Made by a program: the position numbers and the translations under genes. The notes under the pieces are model-generated. The model was given only the letters and a program-made list of their open reading frames with translations. It did not search any database and had not been told where the DNA came from. A stretch of 25,052 nt of DNA from Bacteroidia bacterium (lineage in GTDB: Bacteria > Bacteroidota > Bacteroidia > AKYH767-A > OLB10), in the NCBI GenBank assembly GCA_025450095.1, contig JANWID010000279.1:1-25052 (forward strand), given 5' to 3'. This document shows, piece by piece, positions 1-9,906 of this stretch. Each line of letters starts with the position of its first letter. The stretch's first letter is position 1.

Positions 1-3000
1 AGGTCGAAGTTATAATCGATTCGTTTCAGTTCCTGATTGCTGATGGCTGAAGGTAATTCTCGGTTCTCCTGCCACAATACTTTGGTATTTCCGTGGATAT
101 CGTAGGAATAATGTGTGGCATAATTATATGTATTGTTAATGTTATCGAATAGATCCTCATATGTAGAGCTAGCAATCCGGTTTTGAAGGTGATCCTGCGT
201 AATTCCAAGAGAAGTGAATTCCTGAAAATCGTAATAAGTTTGAATTACTTCTGTTCGTATACCAGAAGCAACTATCCAGTTGTTAAACTTTGTATTATCA
301 ATCGTTTGCTGATTAATATACCCATTTATTTCAGATCCGAAAATAGATGCAAAGTTAGGCTCACCAGCAACGGAATTCTCTGTTTTCTCACCAGATTCAA
401 TAACCCTACCCAGTGCGTCATACATGGTATAAATGTATGATTTAGGTGTTTTATTGAATTGTCTAGTGTTTTGGGATAAAATCATCCTACCCACTTTATC
501 GTACCAGAACTTGCCCGAGAAATATTCGCTCTCATCATTTACCAGGATAGAATAAAGGTAATCTGGTCCGGGATTGATACCGCCAAAAAATCCGCGGTAA
601 CGGTCGGCAAATGCAACGGTTTTGATGTCTGAAATTCCGTTTAGGTATATTCCAAATGGATCGAGCAAATCAAATTTTTCCCATAGAAATGCCGAGGAAT
701 TGAGAGTACCACCAATGGTTGGTTCCTGGATATTTCCTTCAGCACTAACTTTATATGCTTCTCCATCTTCTCCGACCACATAACCCATGCGATCATCATG
801 GAACCAGAGGTCATTAAATGTAAGACTAGATGGAATTCCATTTGTTTGTTCGTAGAAAGCACTTGTATTTATGTCATAATAAAAGACGTTTGAATTTTGC
901 CCTGCCGTTATAAAGCTGTTATCATAAAACACATGAACAGCATTCATTGAATAACTATTAGGCGTTACCCCAAGTGCATTTACATTGTATGAACCCATGA
1001 AAGGTACTATTGACCAAGTATTTCCATTTTCACCAACGATCACCCCATAATCGTTATTGTAAAAGTTAATGTCATGGAGGTTAACTGCAGGACTTACAGA
1101 AATTGGAGTATTATTCAGAAAACTTCCATTAATGTACCTGGAATATCCTCCATCACCAATCAAAATAGCATCATCCGGTTTCCGGGTCCACACTTTGTTT
1201 ATACCATTCAACTGTGTAAACGCAGGCAAAACGATTGACCATGAATTTCCTCCATCAGTTGTGTGCCGGAGATTTCCGTCTATAGCAACTACATATCCAT
1301 TGGATGCATTTACAAAGTGTGAGGAAACTATTTTGGGCAGGAATATTTCGTTAACCTTTCCATATGAGGTGCCTAAATGCGTATACACTCCACATCCGGT
1401 TCCCACCGCAGTTGCACTGGTACCGTTAGTTGCAGTATTGACAACTATTTCGGTTAATCCACCCGAATTTGAGGTGGATGACATTTGGGTTTCAATGTTT
1501 GAAATATTAGGAATAAACAGAACTTTCCCTGATTCGCAAGAAGCATACAACGAGCTGTTATCCAATGCGATACCGGTTACTTTTGATCCGGTATTGACTT
1601 CTGCTACTGTAGTAGAAGTTCCAATCTGGATGTTTTCGTCGAGTGCATCAAATGTCCAGGTAGCCCCAGGCTGAGCTTGTATTATTTTCCCATCTGCAGT
1701 ACCGATGTATCCCAGACCAGAAGATGGTGCATCGATGCAAGTAAATTCATCTGAAGTTCCTGTGTTCAGTAATTCGAAAAGGTTAGCACCAGCATATTTT
1801 TTCCAAGCAGTACCATCAACTCCAACGGCAACTACATCTGGGTTAGAAAATGCAATTATATCGTTGATAGTTGGCGGGATTACATTCATGCTTTCATCCT
1901 GCCAGGTTGGAACATTGTTGAAATCAGAGCATGATGCAATTAATCCATCATTACCACAAATCAGTGCCTGATAATTCCAAATAGAAAGACTATTAATCGC
2001 GCTGCTTATCGTATTTGAAACAATTGGAGTATTCGATACTGTTGTATAATTGGATGCAATATTGAATCCGATTTTGTAAATTCTATTGACCGTACTTTCG
2101 TAAGCATAAAAAACAATTTCAGTCCCGTTATTTCCTTCAAATTCAATTTGTGAAAAATCGCCAGTAAGATCAACTACATTCAAAGGTACTGGAATAGGTT
2201 GCCCGGGAATTACATTGTCTCTAACAATATAATGGAGTTGTTTGTTATTATCAAGTATCAATGCGATAAATCCATCTCCTGGATCATTTAAGGGCGAGGC
2301 AAGGATTTCAAGAATTCCTGGAGGAAGAGGCGGATTCGTTGGATATGCTAGCCAGGTCGCATTTGATCCGATTGCGTCAGTTGTAATATATAGATCACTT
2401 GTAGTTCCGTTGGTGCCAGCAACTATAACCTGGGGTTGTGCAGGCAAATTAGTATTAATGTAGGCATTGGTTCCAGCAACATGATCGTTTGTAAATGGTG
2501 CCGTTAATTGAATGGGTGCACCAAAATTTGTTGAATTACTCACGAGACGAGCAACCAGACCGTTTTTACCCGAAGCAATAAGTTTATGGTTAGTCAGGTC
2601 GTATGGTTCAAAAGATGTGTAATCGTCGGCCACATCACTGATCCTTGTCCAAAGTAAACCTCCATTTAAAGTGGCAAAGATCTGTCCCTTACCATTGCCG
2701 TCATCAATGATTGCTATTCCCACCAGGGCTGATCTGAAATAAACATTCTTGAAGTCCCTTGCGATGCCTGTAGGGACCAGGAACCATTCCCACTGTGTGG
2801 TATATACTCCTCGTAACAGTGTGCCATCATCGCCAACAGCCCATGCCGTAGAGCTACTTGCATATTGAATGTGGTTCAGTTTTCCAGCTTTGTAATTGGT
2901 TTGTTTGGTCCAATTATTACCATCGGGGCTGCTGTAAATTTTGCCAACTCCGTTATTTTTTGTTGAAGCATAAAATTCGGTGCCATCATGTGTTATTGAT

Positions 3001-6000
3001 GTTATGATATCGAAGTTATCTATTCCACCTGCGGCAACATTAATCGCACCTCCACCGACAGAATAGAACATTCCGCTTCCTGCGTTCCACAGTCCACCAA
3101 AAACAACCACATCATTTTTAGCACATACCGCGTACAAATTACCTGAATGAGATAACCCATAAGTGTTCAGGGCATCCCAACTGGATCCACCATCCATAGT
3201 TTTGATCACTACTCCATAATTTCCAACGGCAAATCCTATTTCCGGATAATCCGGATCAAAATCAACATCATTCAAATCGGCCGAAACAAGTCCATTGAGC
3301 CGATTCCAACTTTCGCCACCATCACCTGACGTATACACCACTCCCCGGTCGGGATGCGACGGCGCGCTGAGGAATCCAGACAAAAACCCTTTTTGGCTCG
3401 AAACGAATTGACTATTTGTAATACTGAGTTTGTTGCTCAAATATTCAGGTAGAATGTAATCAATGGCATCAATACGATCGTGATCGGGCAATACCTGCCG
3501 CGTGAGCTGGTTCAGTGAATTGTATTCATAAACAGTTGGCAAGCGGTGATTGGTAAATACAGTATGCTTGCCAAATGTCCTATCCTTATTAATATCAATT
3601 GATAGTTGATCGGCGAATGAAGCGCAATCAAGCATTTCAACACCATCTGGAGGAATTGTCTTTACAAGATTTCCTGCCTGGTCATAATAATAAAGTGTGA
3701 AATGGTACTCCTTATCATTATAGTTATATGTGAAATTTTCAAGTGCACTGATGCAATGTCTCCGATATTCTTCTGATACCTGTGTAACCAGGTTATTATA
3801 ATATTCCTCAAACTCCATAGTTGCATTGGCCACTGTAAAATCAATCAACTGTTCAACACACGGATCAGCAGCTGGAGGTACCGGAGGCAGAACATTGGCC
3901 TGTGGTAGCTGGTCGACACACGGAACAGAATCGCATGCGCGTTCAAATAACAATGCATAGTTGATCGCGTCATCACCCACTATTATTCCATTCAAAATAG
4001 CCTGAAGTGTAGCAAGGTATTTTTCAAGACACATACAATACTCCTCACTCATCCATTCTGCTTCCGAAATCACTGCCAAAATATTTGGAAGTGAATCCTT
4101 CGTTGCATAGTGATTATATAAAATAACTTCATCAAGGTAGACATAATACAATTCAAGGCAGGTGTCCTCCGGTTGAACATAATCCATACATCCCGGGTAG
4201 AGGGTTATAGAATAAGGTAAAGCAAGTGTTACAATTGGTGCTGGGGGTTGGTTCAAATAAGCCGACAAGTAATCGATATATTCCTCTACACAATCGCAAT
4301 AACCGGAATCACTAAATACTTTGGAAGTTGTAAAAAGTCCAGTTGGTAGAGTATACTGATAATAACTTGAATAAGAGGATGAATTGAATGCATTAACCAT
4401 ATTTACATAATCCGCAAAGAGGCCGTCACAACCATTTAGGCGCAAAATTGCATTGTTAATTTCGTTTTTAGAATGGAATTTCTTTATATCCAATAACTCC
4501 GCATTGTCAACAGATGCATCAAAATTGTTTACGTAACTATAATAGGCTGCTAATTTTTGCGATATTTCCAACTTGATAAAATCTTTATAGCCGATCTTTT
4601 CTACAAATAAAGTATTCTCTTTAGTCCAATTCATCGTAGCATTTATACTATCGACCACAGCAACATATTGCATGTATGATTGCGAATTCGGAATGTATTG
4701 CATGCGACCTTCTTCGACGGCTTTTTGAATATATCGTTCGTAGGCTATCCGTGTTCCTCCTCCCGATGGTGGTGGTGGGGGAACAACTACAGAACACGAG
4801 TCACAATTTTTAATAGACAGGCAGGATGTTCCATATACTGTTGCTGTTTGCAATTGACCAGGTCCAATAGGGTCATATGTGGCAGTAAAATAAAAGTCAT
4901 GATAAAACATCTGATCATCTATCAGTCCCGTAGCAGTAATTGGGCCTATGGATACAATATCATCAAAATGTAACGGTGGCGTAGTATGAACATCACTTCT
5001 ATAAAGTCTGAATTCGCAGCCATCGAGATTGAAATTTAATTCATCATAATCAATCTGATTGGGAACTGAACCACTCGTTCCAGAGGAATAGGTACTTGAA
5101 GGAGGAGTGCCTTGTTCCGGTATATAGGACAATAACAATCCAGTCATATATGGATTTGTAAGAATATCGATCCCATTTAACGAAGTACTATTGACAAGTA
5201 TATCGCTAATCAGGTTCTCAAGGTCTTCTACTATTTCATGCTTTGAGTCTTTGCAATCGATTGGTGGTGGCATTTCACATTCACCCAAACTTATACCTGT
5301 GGTGGTATTAGCAGTTATATCATGCAGATCAACAGTACCGTCGAGTTCAACCAGCAATAATTCATCTGAATCAATACCCTCGATTTTGAATTGGTTAAAA
5401 TAATTTGGCTTGATTCCTCTAAAGGCCTCAACAGGACTAGCACCTGCCTGCAATGGCGGATAAGTCACACTGGAAAACTGATTCAGCTTGACAATTATTT
5501 TTTTTCCTATCTGGCTACCCGAATTATTTTCGAAATACAGCTCCGATACCCATGGAGTAAGTGAAAGATTATGCCAAAACATCTTATACGGATTTGTAGC
5601 AGCCATTGTATTAGTAATGACCGGTATATTATCCAACAAATAAGGATCATACAACGAACTACCCATTAGTGGAACATGTGGTTTTTCCAAGTCCCCATTA
5701 GATGCGAGGAAATTCATCACTAACTGCAATTCAACAGCCAAATCGTTAGGTATACATTCAGGTTCAAATTCGCAGTCCCTGATGTTTATACAGGTACTGC
5801 CTGTTATTACATGTGTATTATAAACCCATCCGGTTCCGCTTGTATTCAGGGTCCAGGCGTCAGCAGTAAAGTAATATAGTCCACTGGAAAATTGAGAGAA
5901 TTGTAAATTGACAATTCGTTCTATGTCGTTGATGTTTGGAACATAAGTCAAATCAAGACTTATTGAACAAACCCCAGTACCTGAAGGATCCTGAATCTCA

Positions 6001-9000
6001 TAATTCCAGGTATTACCAATAGTAGATACATAATGCCATTTATAGGAAATTTGTTGAGCAGGCCACGACCCGCCACTTACCGCTTTATATAAGTCGGGAG
6101 TGAATGTTGAAATAGTAGTTAAATTGAAATCTATTGGCGAAGTCAAGAGATCCTTAACTGCAATTTCATCCAATAATGTCTGGAATTGAATTGTAACCGG
6201 GCACTGTCCAGTAAGTACATATGCGTTATAAGCGGTATTTTCCGGATTCATCCCCGGAATTTCACCAGGTTTAATAAATCTCTTTTTACATTCCCTATAG
6301 TAACGGCCATGCCACCAGCTGCATGGTTGCTGGTACGAACCAAATGGAGATCCGCCATAATTCCAGCCAAATGGATTGGCATTCCATGATATTAAATTTC
6401 CGATAAACGGATTAAACTGATCGTTTCCAATACAAATATTACATCCTACAGGAGTTATTGTGCTTCCGGTCGACGACAGGGCAAACAGATTCCACCGCTG
6501 GAATTTCAGTTTCTGTTTTTCGGATAGATAAAACGAGAGAAAGTTCTTCCATTCTGTATTCCTAATTTCAACATCAACGACAGAATTAGTGCCGGCGCCA
6601 AAATCAAAACATGCTGCACCCGGCACAGAACCATAATAAGTGCCACACCTGGCCATCATAGAGGCCACTTCAATCATGGAATAGGTAACTCCGCCTATTT
6701 CCTGGAAGTTGTCGATCCTGTCCTGCATCAAGGCCTTCAGATCTACACCATAATTGATCGGACTTTGCTCAAAAAAGTCGTTTGTAAAAAACGGGTCGCT
6801 GTAAGGTGATGTTGGATCTAATAAATCATATATCCGAAGGTTGTGATCTGTGATACTTGCGTGGTTGGTCTTAATATACTTCGAAACGGCATCATCAAAA
6901 TTATTGATATTGGATAACAACTCATCAAACTCATCGCTACTTAACACATCAATTCCATGTTTGTATTTTTCAGAATTACATGCCGCATAGTAGGCAAATT
7001 CAGGATGAAAGCGAACCAGTGCACGGGCGAATGATCGTTGCCACAAGGGAAAGAAATCACCGACTTTCACAAGATATTCCGGCCATGTGTAATACTGATT
7101 ATTTAAATCATCATGAAATATTGGAGCACCTGGATCCGTTTCAGGATCAGTAGGAATAACCGGTGTTATTGGATTGTAATCAAACAGATACACACGAACT
7201 CGCTCCCCTTTATCGGTGTAATACCCCGGATAAAAGTTTCCATTGATCACTGTGACTGGCTTTTTCCAGGAACCATTTCCTGTAGAAGTCCATGGCGCAG
7301 AAGAGTTTTCTGGCAAATGATTTTCCACATTAAATACTGATACGTGATCAATTGCTGTACCGGCAACCAGATCAACTTTTCCATACTGTCCATGCAGACT
7401 TACATCTGCAAGCATTTGCTGATATGTGGTTTGACATACACTCATAGGAGTACAAGGCTCCAGGCAGTCTTCAGTTAATAGGTCATACTGCAACGCGGTT
7501 CCTTTCCCTGCTGCAACAAACTCATCCTTGGTTCCCAGGGCGTCGATACAATCCTGGCATGAAATAAAGCAACCCGATGTATTCAATCCTGCCAGGGCGC
7601 CTGCAATAAACGACTCCAATGTGCCAATACAATCCCGTACTGTCCAACCAGCATTATTCAGGTATCCATCCACATAAAACTTCTGCGCATCTTCATTTAT
7701 AGTAAGTTTCTTTGTGATAGTATATACACCGGGAAGGAGGTGTACTGAGTACAATTGACCAGGATCTGGAACCTGGTAAGATGTAGTCCCATCAGTAATA
7801 TCAACTGAAAATACTATCGAATTGCCAATTCCTGTAAAATGACCTACCATATCTGTAATTGGATTAGGTTGACTGACAGCAGGGTTTGCTGGATTCTGAA
7901 GTGCTGGTACGTATTCACCACACTCATCTGTAACTCCTATTTCCAGGTCATAAATACAATGAAAACAGAATCGATCCTGATGACACATCAATTGTAAAGG
8001 TTCAATCCTGATATCATAATTAAAATAAAACACACTTTCATATGCAACCAAAAGCTGTGTAGTAAATTCAATCCCATTCTGTAATGTATTTATATGGTTT
8101 GTTACACTAACTCCGTTAGCGTCTTTGTTAAATAAATCAACAGTAAAATCTTTATTTGCTCCTGCCTCGGTATTGAGCGATTCTAGAATTTGTGTATTAT
8201 CGACTATAGGCGGGCCACCAGCTAATGCCGTGGCTACAGTCTTTCCAGACTGGTTGAGATAAGTAACGCTTGTTTGTCCGTTCGGATCGATGACCACATT
8301 CTTTTTATAATGTGCGGCCCAGCCTACTTCCGAGCCAAACAAGCGATCGAGCTGAACCTGGTTAGGTTGACCGTAGAGGTATTTGGTTTCATGAAAGTTT
8401 CCCAGTTGAAATTCTGGCCCTACCCCACCCTGATTGCGAATCCGGCCGGTATTATCTGGTGTATATTCAGTTTGTGTAAACGGAAAGCCTTCAGCATGAG
8501 GAATAAACCTGTTTTGGTAAATATTGAGTTCGGCATTGTTAGGCGAATAATACATCGATGTCCCTGAAATTGCATCCAATTCAGCTGCTTGAGTTTCGCA
8601 AGTATTTACATCCTCATCAAAATCAGATTTTGAATAGGCTTTCCCGGACGTATTCTGATTAAACTTGTAGTAATAACGAATCGGTGCTTGTTGCACGCCA
8701 CCGGTTGGAGGTGCGACAGGAGCGGGAAGAATGGAAACAGCCGGTCGACCCTGGTAATCATAAATGGTTTCACCCACAATTACCCGATTATCGGAATTAT
8801 TTCGGGTCACAGATTGCCTGTTATAAAGTGCTCCATCGAAATAACTGACCACTTCTTTCTTTTTGCCCTCTTCTGCAAAATTTACAGAGAGTTGCCAGTT
8901 TTTATTGGCCTCGTGCTGCAAATTCGCACCCGTATTTTTTATTTCAAATACGGCATATTGTGTAGCTGGGATTGATGCAACAGTTCCATCTTCAGCGGTA

Positions 9001-9902
9001 TTCCAGCTCCCATAAATTATTTTTTCAGGATCCAGGTAATCTCTTCCCATTGGCCTGACCCTAAAAATGAGATATCCCCTGTCGTATAAAAGCGATAATC
9101 TATGGCGAGTAGTGGCTCCATCAACAGTTACCCTGGAGGCACCTTCTCTGAAATCGTATTTAACCGCGGTTGCAGCTAGTGGTGTATTGAGTACACCTGT
9201 ATAATTGTTGACATAAACCCATTCCAGGTGATACTCTTCAGCTTCAGTAACAGTAGGCCAGCTGATTTCTAGTTCATCATTCACAGAATTACCATCCAGG
9301 TCGACAGCATTAATAGCATTAAATAATATTGGAGTAGATTGAGCAGCTGAAAATTCATAAAAACGCTCAACCCTGATTTCACTCTCAATATTTATGTATG
9401 CTGGTATATTGGTACCTGTAGGCCAAAAGACACCATTTATTTTTAAAGAAGTAAGTGTGATTTGTACATCATAAGCATCTTCGAAATGATAATAATTTAA
9501 ATCGGTAAATGGGTTAATGTCTGTAAAAGGTCGGATTTCCAGGTTTAAAGTGCAACCTGTAATCGTACTTATAACTGTGCCGGTCTCATCCTTAGCCACT
9601 ATTGTAATGACTGCCTCAATTGATTGGTTAGCACTAATAAATATATTGGAAGTATGATCATACGAAAGTGAAATGATATCCAGGACCTGCCTGTCTGCTT
9701 CTACTCCCGTTCCTGGTGATGGCTGAGCAGCATTGGCTACGTCACCGATCTGAACACCTGCAGAGCCATGCAAATATCCATTCATGGGAGGCAACCAGGT
9801 GCCAGAGGCATGTTGCGAACACACAAATAATACGCCATGCATTATAATTAATAACGCAACAAATTTGTGGTGTGATTTGCAGAAGAGGCGATGTTCTTTC
9901 AT
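1..9902 (-). CDS. Giant exported Rhs/YD-repeat protein with nested beta-propeller (3' end outside window)
   Basis: This frame runs from ATG at 9902 to the left edge: 3300 codons with no stop, each codon checked. Residues 1-36 look like a signal peptide. An Ig/Fn3-like beta region follows to about 290. Rhs-family signatures then appear in order: VVSYFDGALYNRQSVTRNN and ETIYDYQGRPAV (about 345-390), GRIRNQGGVGPEFQLG and VVIDPNGQTSVTYLNQSGK (about 483-555), a long Cys-rich region with helical pieces and a polyproline linker (about 600-2050), EYHFTLYYYDQAGNLVKTIP (about 2065), YEYNSLNQL (about 2123), an Asp-box propeller insert (about 2160-3125), FWYDKVGRMILSQNTRQ (about 3131), and HYSYDIHGNT (about 3264). 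The order matches large Bacteroidota Rhs proteins known to me, apart from the insert. It is the last visible gene of the operon, 4 bases after its upstream neighbour. In Rhs and Tc proteins such repeats form a hollow shell around a C-terminal cargo; that end is not in the window, so calling it a toxin is inference. Confidence 0.93.
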   Translation of the reverse strand, partial: MKEHRLFCKSHHKFVALLIIMHGVLFVCSQHASGTWLPPMNGYLHGSAGVQIGDVANAAQPSPGTGVEADRQVLDIISLSYDHTSNIFISANQSIEAVITIVAKDETGTVISTITGCTLNLEIRPFTDINPFTDLNYYHFEDAYDVQITLTSLKINGVFWPTGTNIPAYINIESEIRVERFYEFSAAQSTPILFNAINAVDLDGNSVNDELEISWPTVTEAEEYHLEWVYVNNYTGVLNTPLAATAVKYDFREGASRVTVDGATTRHRLSLLYDRGYLIFRVRPMGRDYLDPEKIIYGSWNTAEDGTVASIPATQYAVFEIKNTGANLQHEANKNWQLSVNFAEEGKKKEVVSYFDGALYNRQSVTRNNSDNRVIVGETIYDYQGRPAVSILPAPVAPPTGGVQQAPIRYYYKFNQNTSGKAYSKSDFDEDVNTCETQAAELDAISGTSMYYSPNNAELNIYQNRFIPHAEGFPFTQTEYTPDNTGRIRNQGGVGPEFQLGNFHETKYLYGQPNQVQLDRLFGSEVGWAAHYKKNVVIDPNGQTSVTYLNQSGKTVATALAGGPPIVDNTQILESLNTEAGANKDFTVDLFNKDANGVSVTNHINTLQNGIEFTTQLLVAYESVFYFNYDIRIEPLQLMCHQDRFCFHCIYDLEIGVTDECGEYVPALQNPANPAVSQPNPITDMVGHFTGIGNSIVFSVDITDGTTSYQVPDPGQLYSVHLLPGVYTITKKLTINEDAQKFYVDGYLNNAGWTVRDCIGTLESFIAGALAGLNTSGCFISCQDCIDALGTKDEFVAAGKGTALQYDLLTEDCLEPCTPMSVCQTTYQQMLADVSLHGQYGKVDLVAGTAIDHVSVFNVENHLPENSSAPWTSTGNGSWKKPVTVINGNFYPGYYTDKGERVRVYLFDYNPITPVIPTDPETDPGAPIFHDDLNNQYYTWPEYLVKVGDFFPLWQRSFARALVRFHPEFAYYAACNSEKYKHGIDVLSSDEFDELLSNINNFDDAVSKYIKTNHASITDHNLRIYDLLDPTSPYSDPFFTNDFFEQSPINYGVDLKALMQDRIDNFQEIGGVTYSMIEVASMMARCGTYYGSVPGAACFDFGAGTNSVVDVEIRNTEWKNFLSFYLSEKQKLKFQRWNLFALSSTGSTITPVGCNICIGNDQFNPFIGNLISWNANPFGWNYGGSPFGSYQQPCSWWHGRYYRECKKRFIKPGEIPGMNPENTAYNAYVLTGQCPVTIQFQTLLDEIAVKDLLTSPIDFNLTTISTFTPDLYKAVSGGSWPAQQISYKWHYVSTIGNTWNYEIQDPSGTGVCSISLDLTYVPNINDIERIVNLQFSQFSSGLYYFTADAWTLNTSGTGWVYNTHVITGSTCINIRDCEFEPECIPNDLAVELQLVMNFLASNGDLEKPHVPLMGSSLYDPYLLDNIPVITNTMAATNPYKMFWHNLSLTPWVSELYFENNSGSQIGKKIIVKLNQFSSVTYPPLQAGASPVEAFRGIKPNYFNQFKIEGIDSDELLLVELDGTVDLHDITANTTTGISLGECEMPPPIDCKDSKHEIVEDLENLISDILVNSTSLNGIDILTNPYMTGLLLSYIPEQGTPPSSTYSSGTSGSVPNQIDYDELNFNLDGCEFRLYRSDVHTTPPLHFDDIVSIGPITATGLIDDQMFYHDFYFTATYDPIGPGQLQTATVYGTSCLSIKNCDSCSVVVPPPPPSGGGTRIAYERYIQKAVEEGRMQYIPNSQSYMQYVAVVDSINATMNWTKENTLFVEKIGYKDFIKLEISQKLAAYYSYVNNFDASVDNAELLDIKKFHSKNEINNAILRLNGCDGLFADYVNMVNAFNSSSYSSYYQYTLPTGLFTTSKVFSDSGYCDCVEEYIDYLSAYLNQPPAPIVTLALPYSITLYPGCMDYVQPEDTCLELYYVYLDEVILYNHYATKDSLPNILAVISEAEWMSEEYCMCLEKYLATLQAILNGIIVGDDAINYALLFERACDSVPCVDQLPQANVLPPVPPAADPCVEQLIDFTVANATMEFEEYYNNLVTQVSEEYRRHCISALENFTYNYNDKEYHFTLYYYDQAGNLVKTIPPDGVEMLDCASFADQLSIDINKDRTFGKHTVFTNHRLPTVYEYNSLNQLTRQVLPDHDRIDAIDYILPEYLSNKLSITNSQFVSSQKGFLSGFLSAPSHPDRGVVYTSGDGGESWNRLNGLVSADLNDVDFDPDYPEIGFAVGNYGVVIKTMDGGSSWDALNTYGLSHSGNLYAVCAKNDVVVFGGLWNAGSGMFYSVGGGAINVAAGGIDNFDIITSITHDGTEFYASTKNNGVGKIYSSPDGNNWTKQTNYKAGKLNHIQYASSSTAWAVGDDGTLLRGVYTTQWEWFLVPTGIARDFKNVYFRSALVGIAIIDDGNGKGQIFATLNGGLLWTRISDVADDYTSFEPYDLTNHKLIASGKNGLVARLVSNSTNFGAPIQLTAPFTNDHVAGTNAYINTNLPAQPQVIVAGTNGTTSDLYITTDAIGSNATWLAYPTNPPLPPGILEILASPLNDPGDGFIALILDNNKQLHYIVRDNVIPGQPIPVPLNVVDLTGDFSQIEFEGNNGTEIVFYAYESTVNRIYKIGFNIASNYTTVSNTPIVSNTISSAINSLSIWNYQALICGNDGLIASCSDFNNVPTWQDESMNVIPPTINDIIAFSNPDVVAVGVDGTAWKKYAGANLFELLNTGTSDEFTCIDAPSSGLGYIGTADGKIIQAQPGATWTFDALDENIQIGTSTTVAEVNTGSKVTGIALDNSSLYASCESGKVLFIPNISNIETQMSSTSNSGGLTEIVVNTATNGTSATAVGTGCGVYTHLGTSYGKVNEIFLPKIVSSHFVNASNGYVVAIDGNLRHTTDGGNSWSIVLPAFTQLNGINKVWTRKPDDAILIGDGGYSRYINGSFLNNTPISVSPAVNLHDINFYNNDYGVIVGENGNTWSIVPFMGSYNVNALGVTPNSYSMNAVHVFYDNSFITAGQNSNVFYYDINTSAFYEQTNGIPSSLTFNDLWFHDDRMGYVVGEDGEAYKVSAEGNIQEPTIGGTLNSSAFLWEKFDLLDPFGIYLNGISDIKTVAFADRYRGFFGGINPGPDYLYSILVNDESEYFSGKFWYDKVGRMILSQNTRQFNKTPKSYIYTMYDALGRVIESGEKTENSVAGEPNFASIFGSEINGYINQQTIDNTKFNNWIVASGIRTEVIQTYYDFQEFTSLGITQDHLQNRIASSTYEDLFDNINNTYNYATHYSYDIHGNTKVLWQENRELPSAISNQELKRIDYNFD
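520..3425 (-). other. Asp-box/BNR (Ycf48-like) beta-propeller encoded inside the giant Rhs gene
   Basis: In the Rhs reading frame this segment encodes about 960 residues with repeated Asp-box motifs: SGDGGESW near 3310-3335, TMDGGSSW near 3185-3205, SPDGNNW near 2905-2930, TLNGGLLW near 2650-2675 and TTDGGNSW near 1235-1260. Between them are phrases typical of Ycf48/BNR repeats such as FAVGNYGVV, AWAVGDDGTLL, GVIVGENGNTW and GYVVGEDGEAY. The family folds as a beta-propeller, and the number of motifs and loops suggests more than one propeller. Flanking sequences on both sides are YD-repeat blocks, so the domain interrupts the Rhs shell. No frame change or stop marks its borders, which are estimates. 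Confidence 0.82.
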
Positions 9903-9906
9903 ACAA

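Noticed and set aside
1069..1674. Plus-strand open frame of 201 codons within the propeller region
   Set aside because: It lies entirely antisense to the continuous giant frame. Its translation shows no domain, whereas the minus strand gives clear Asp-box repeats here.
520..3425. The propeller as a separate gene
   Set aside because: The reading frame is continuous with YD-repeat sequence on both sides and there is no stop at either border.
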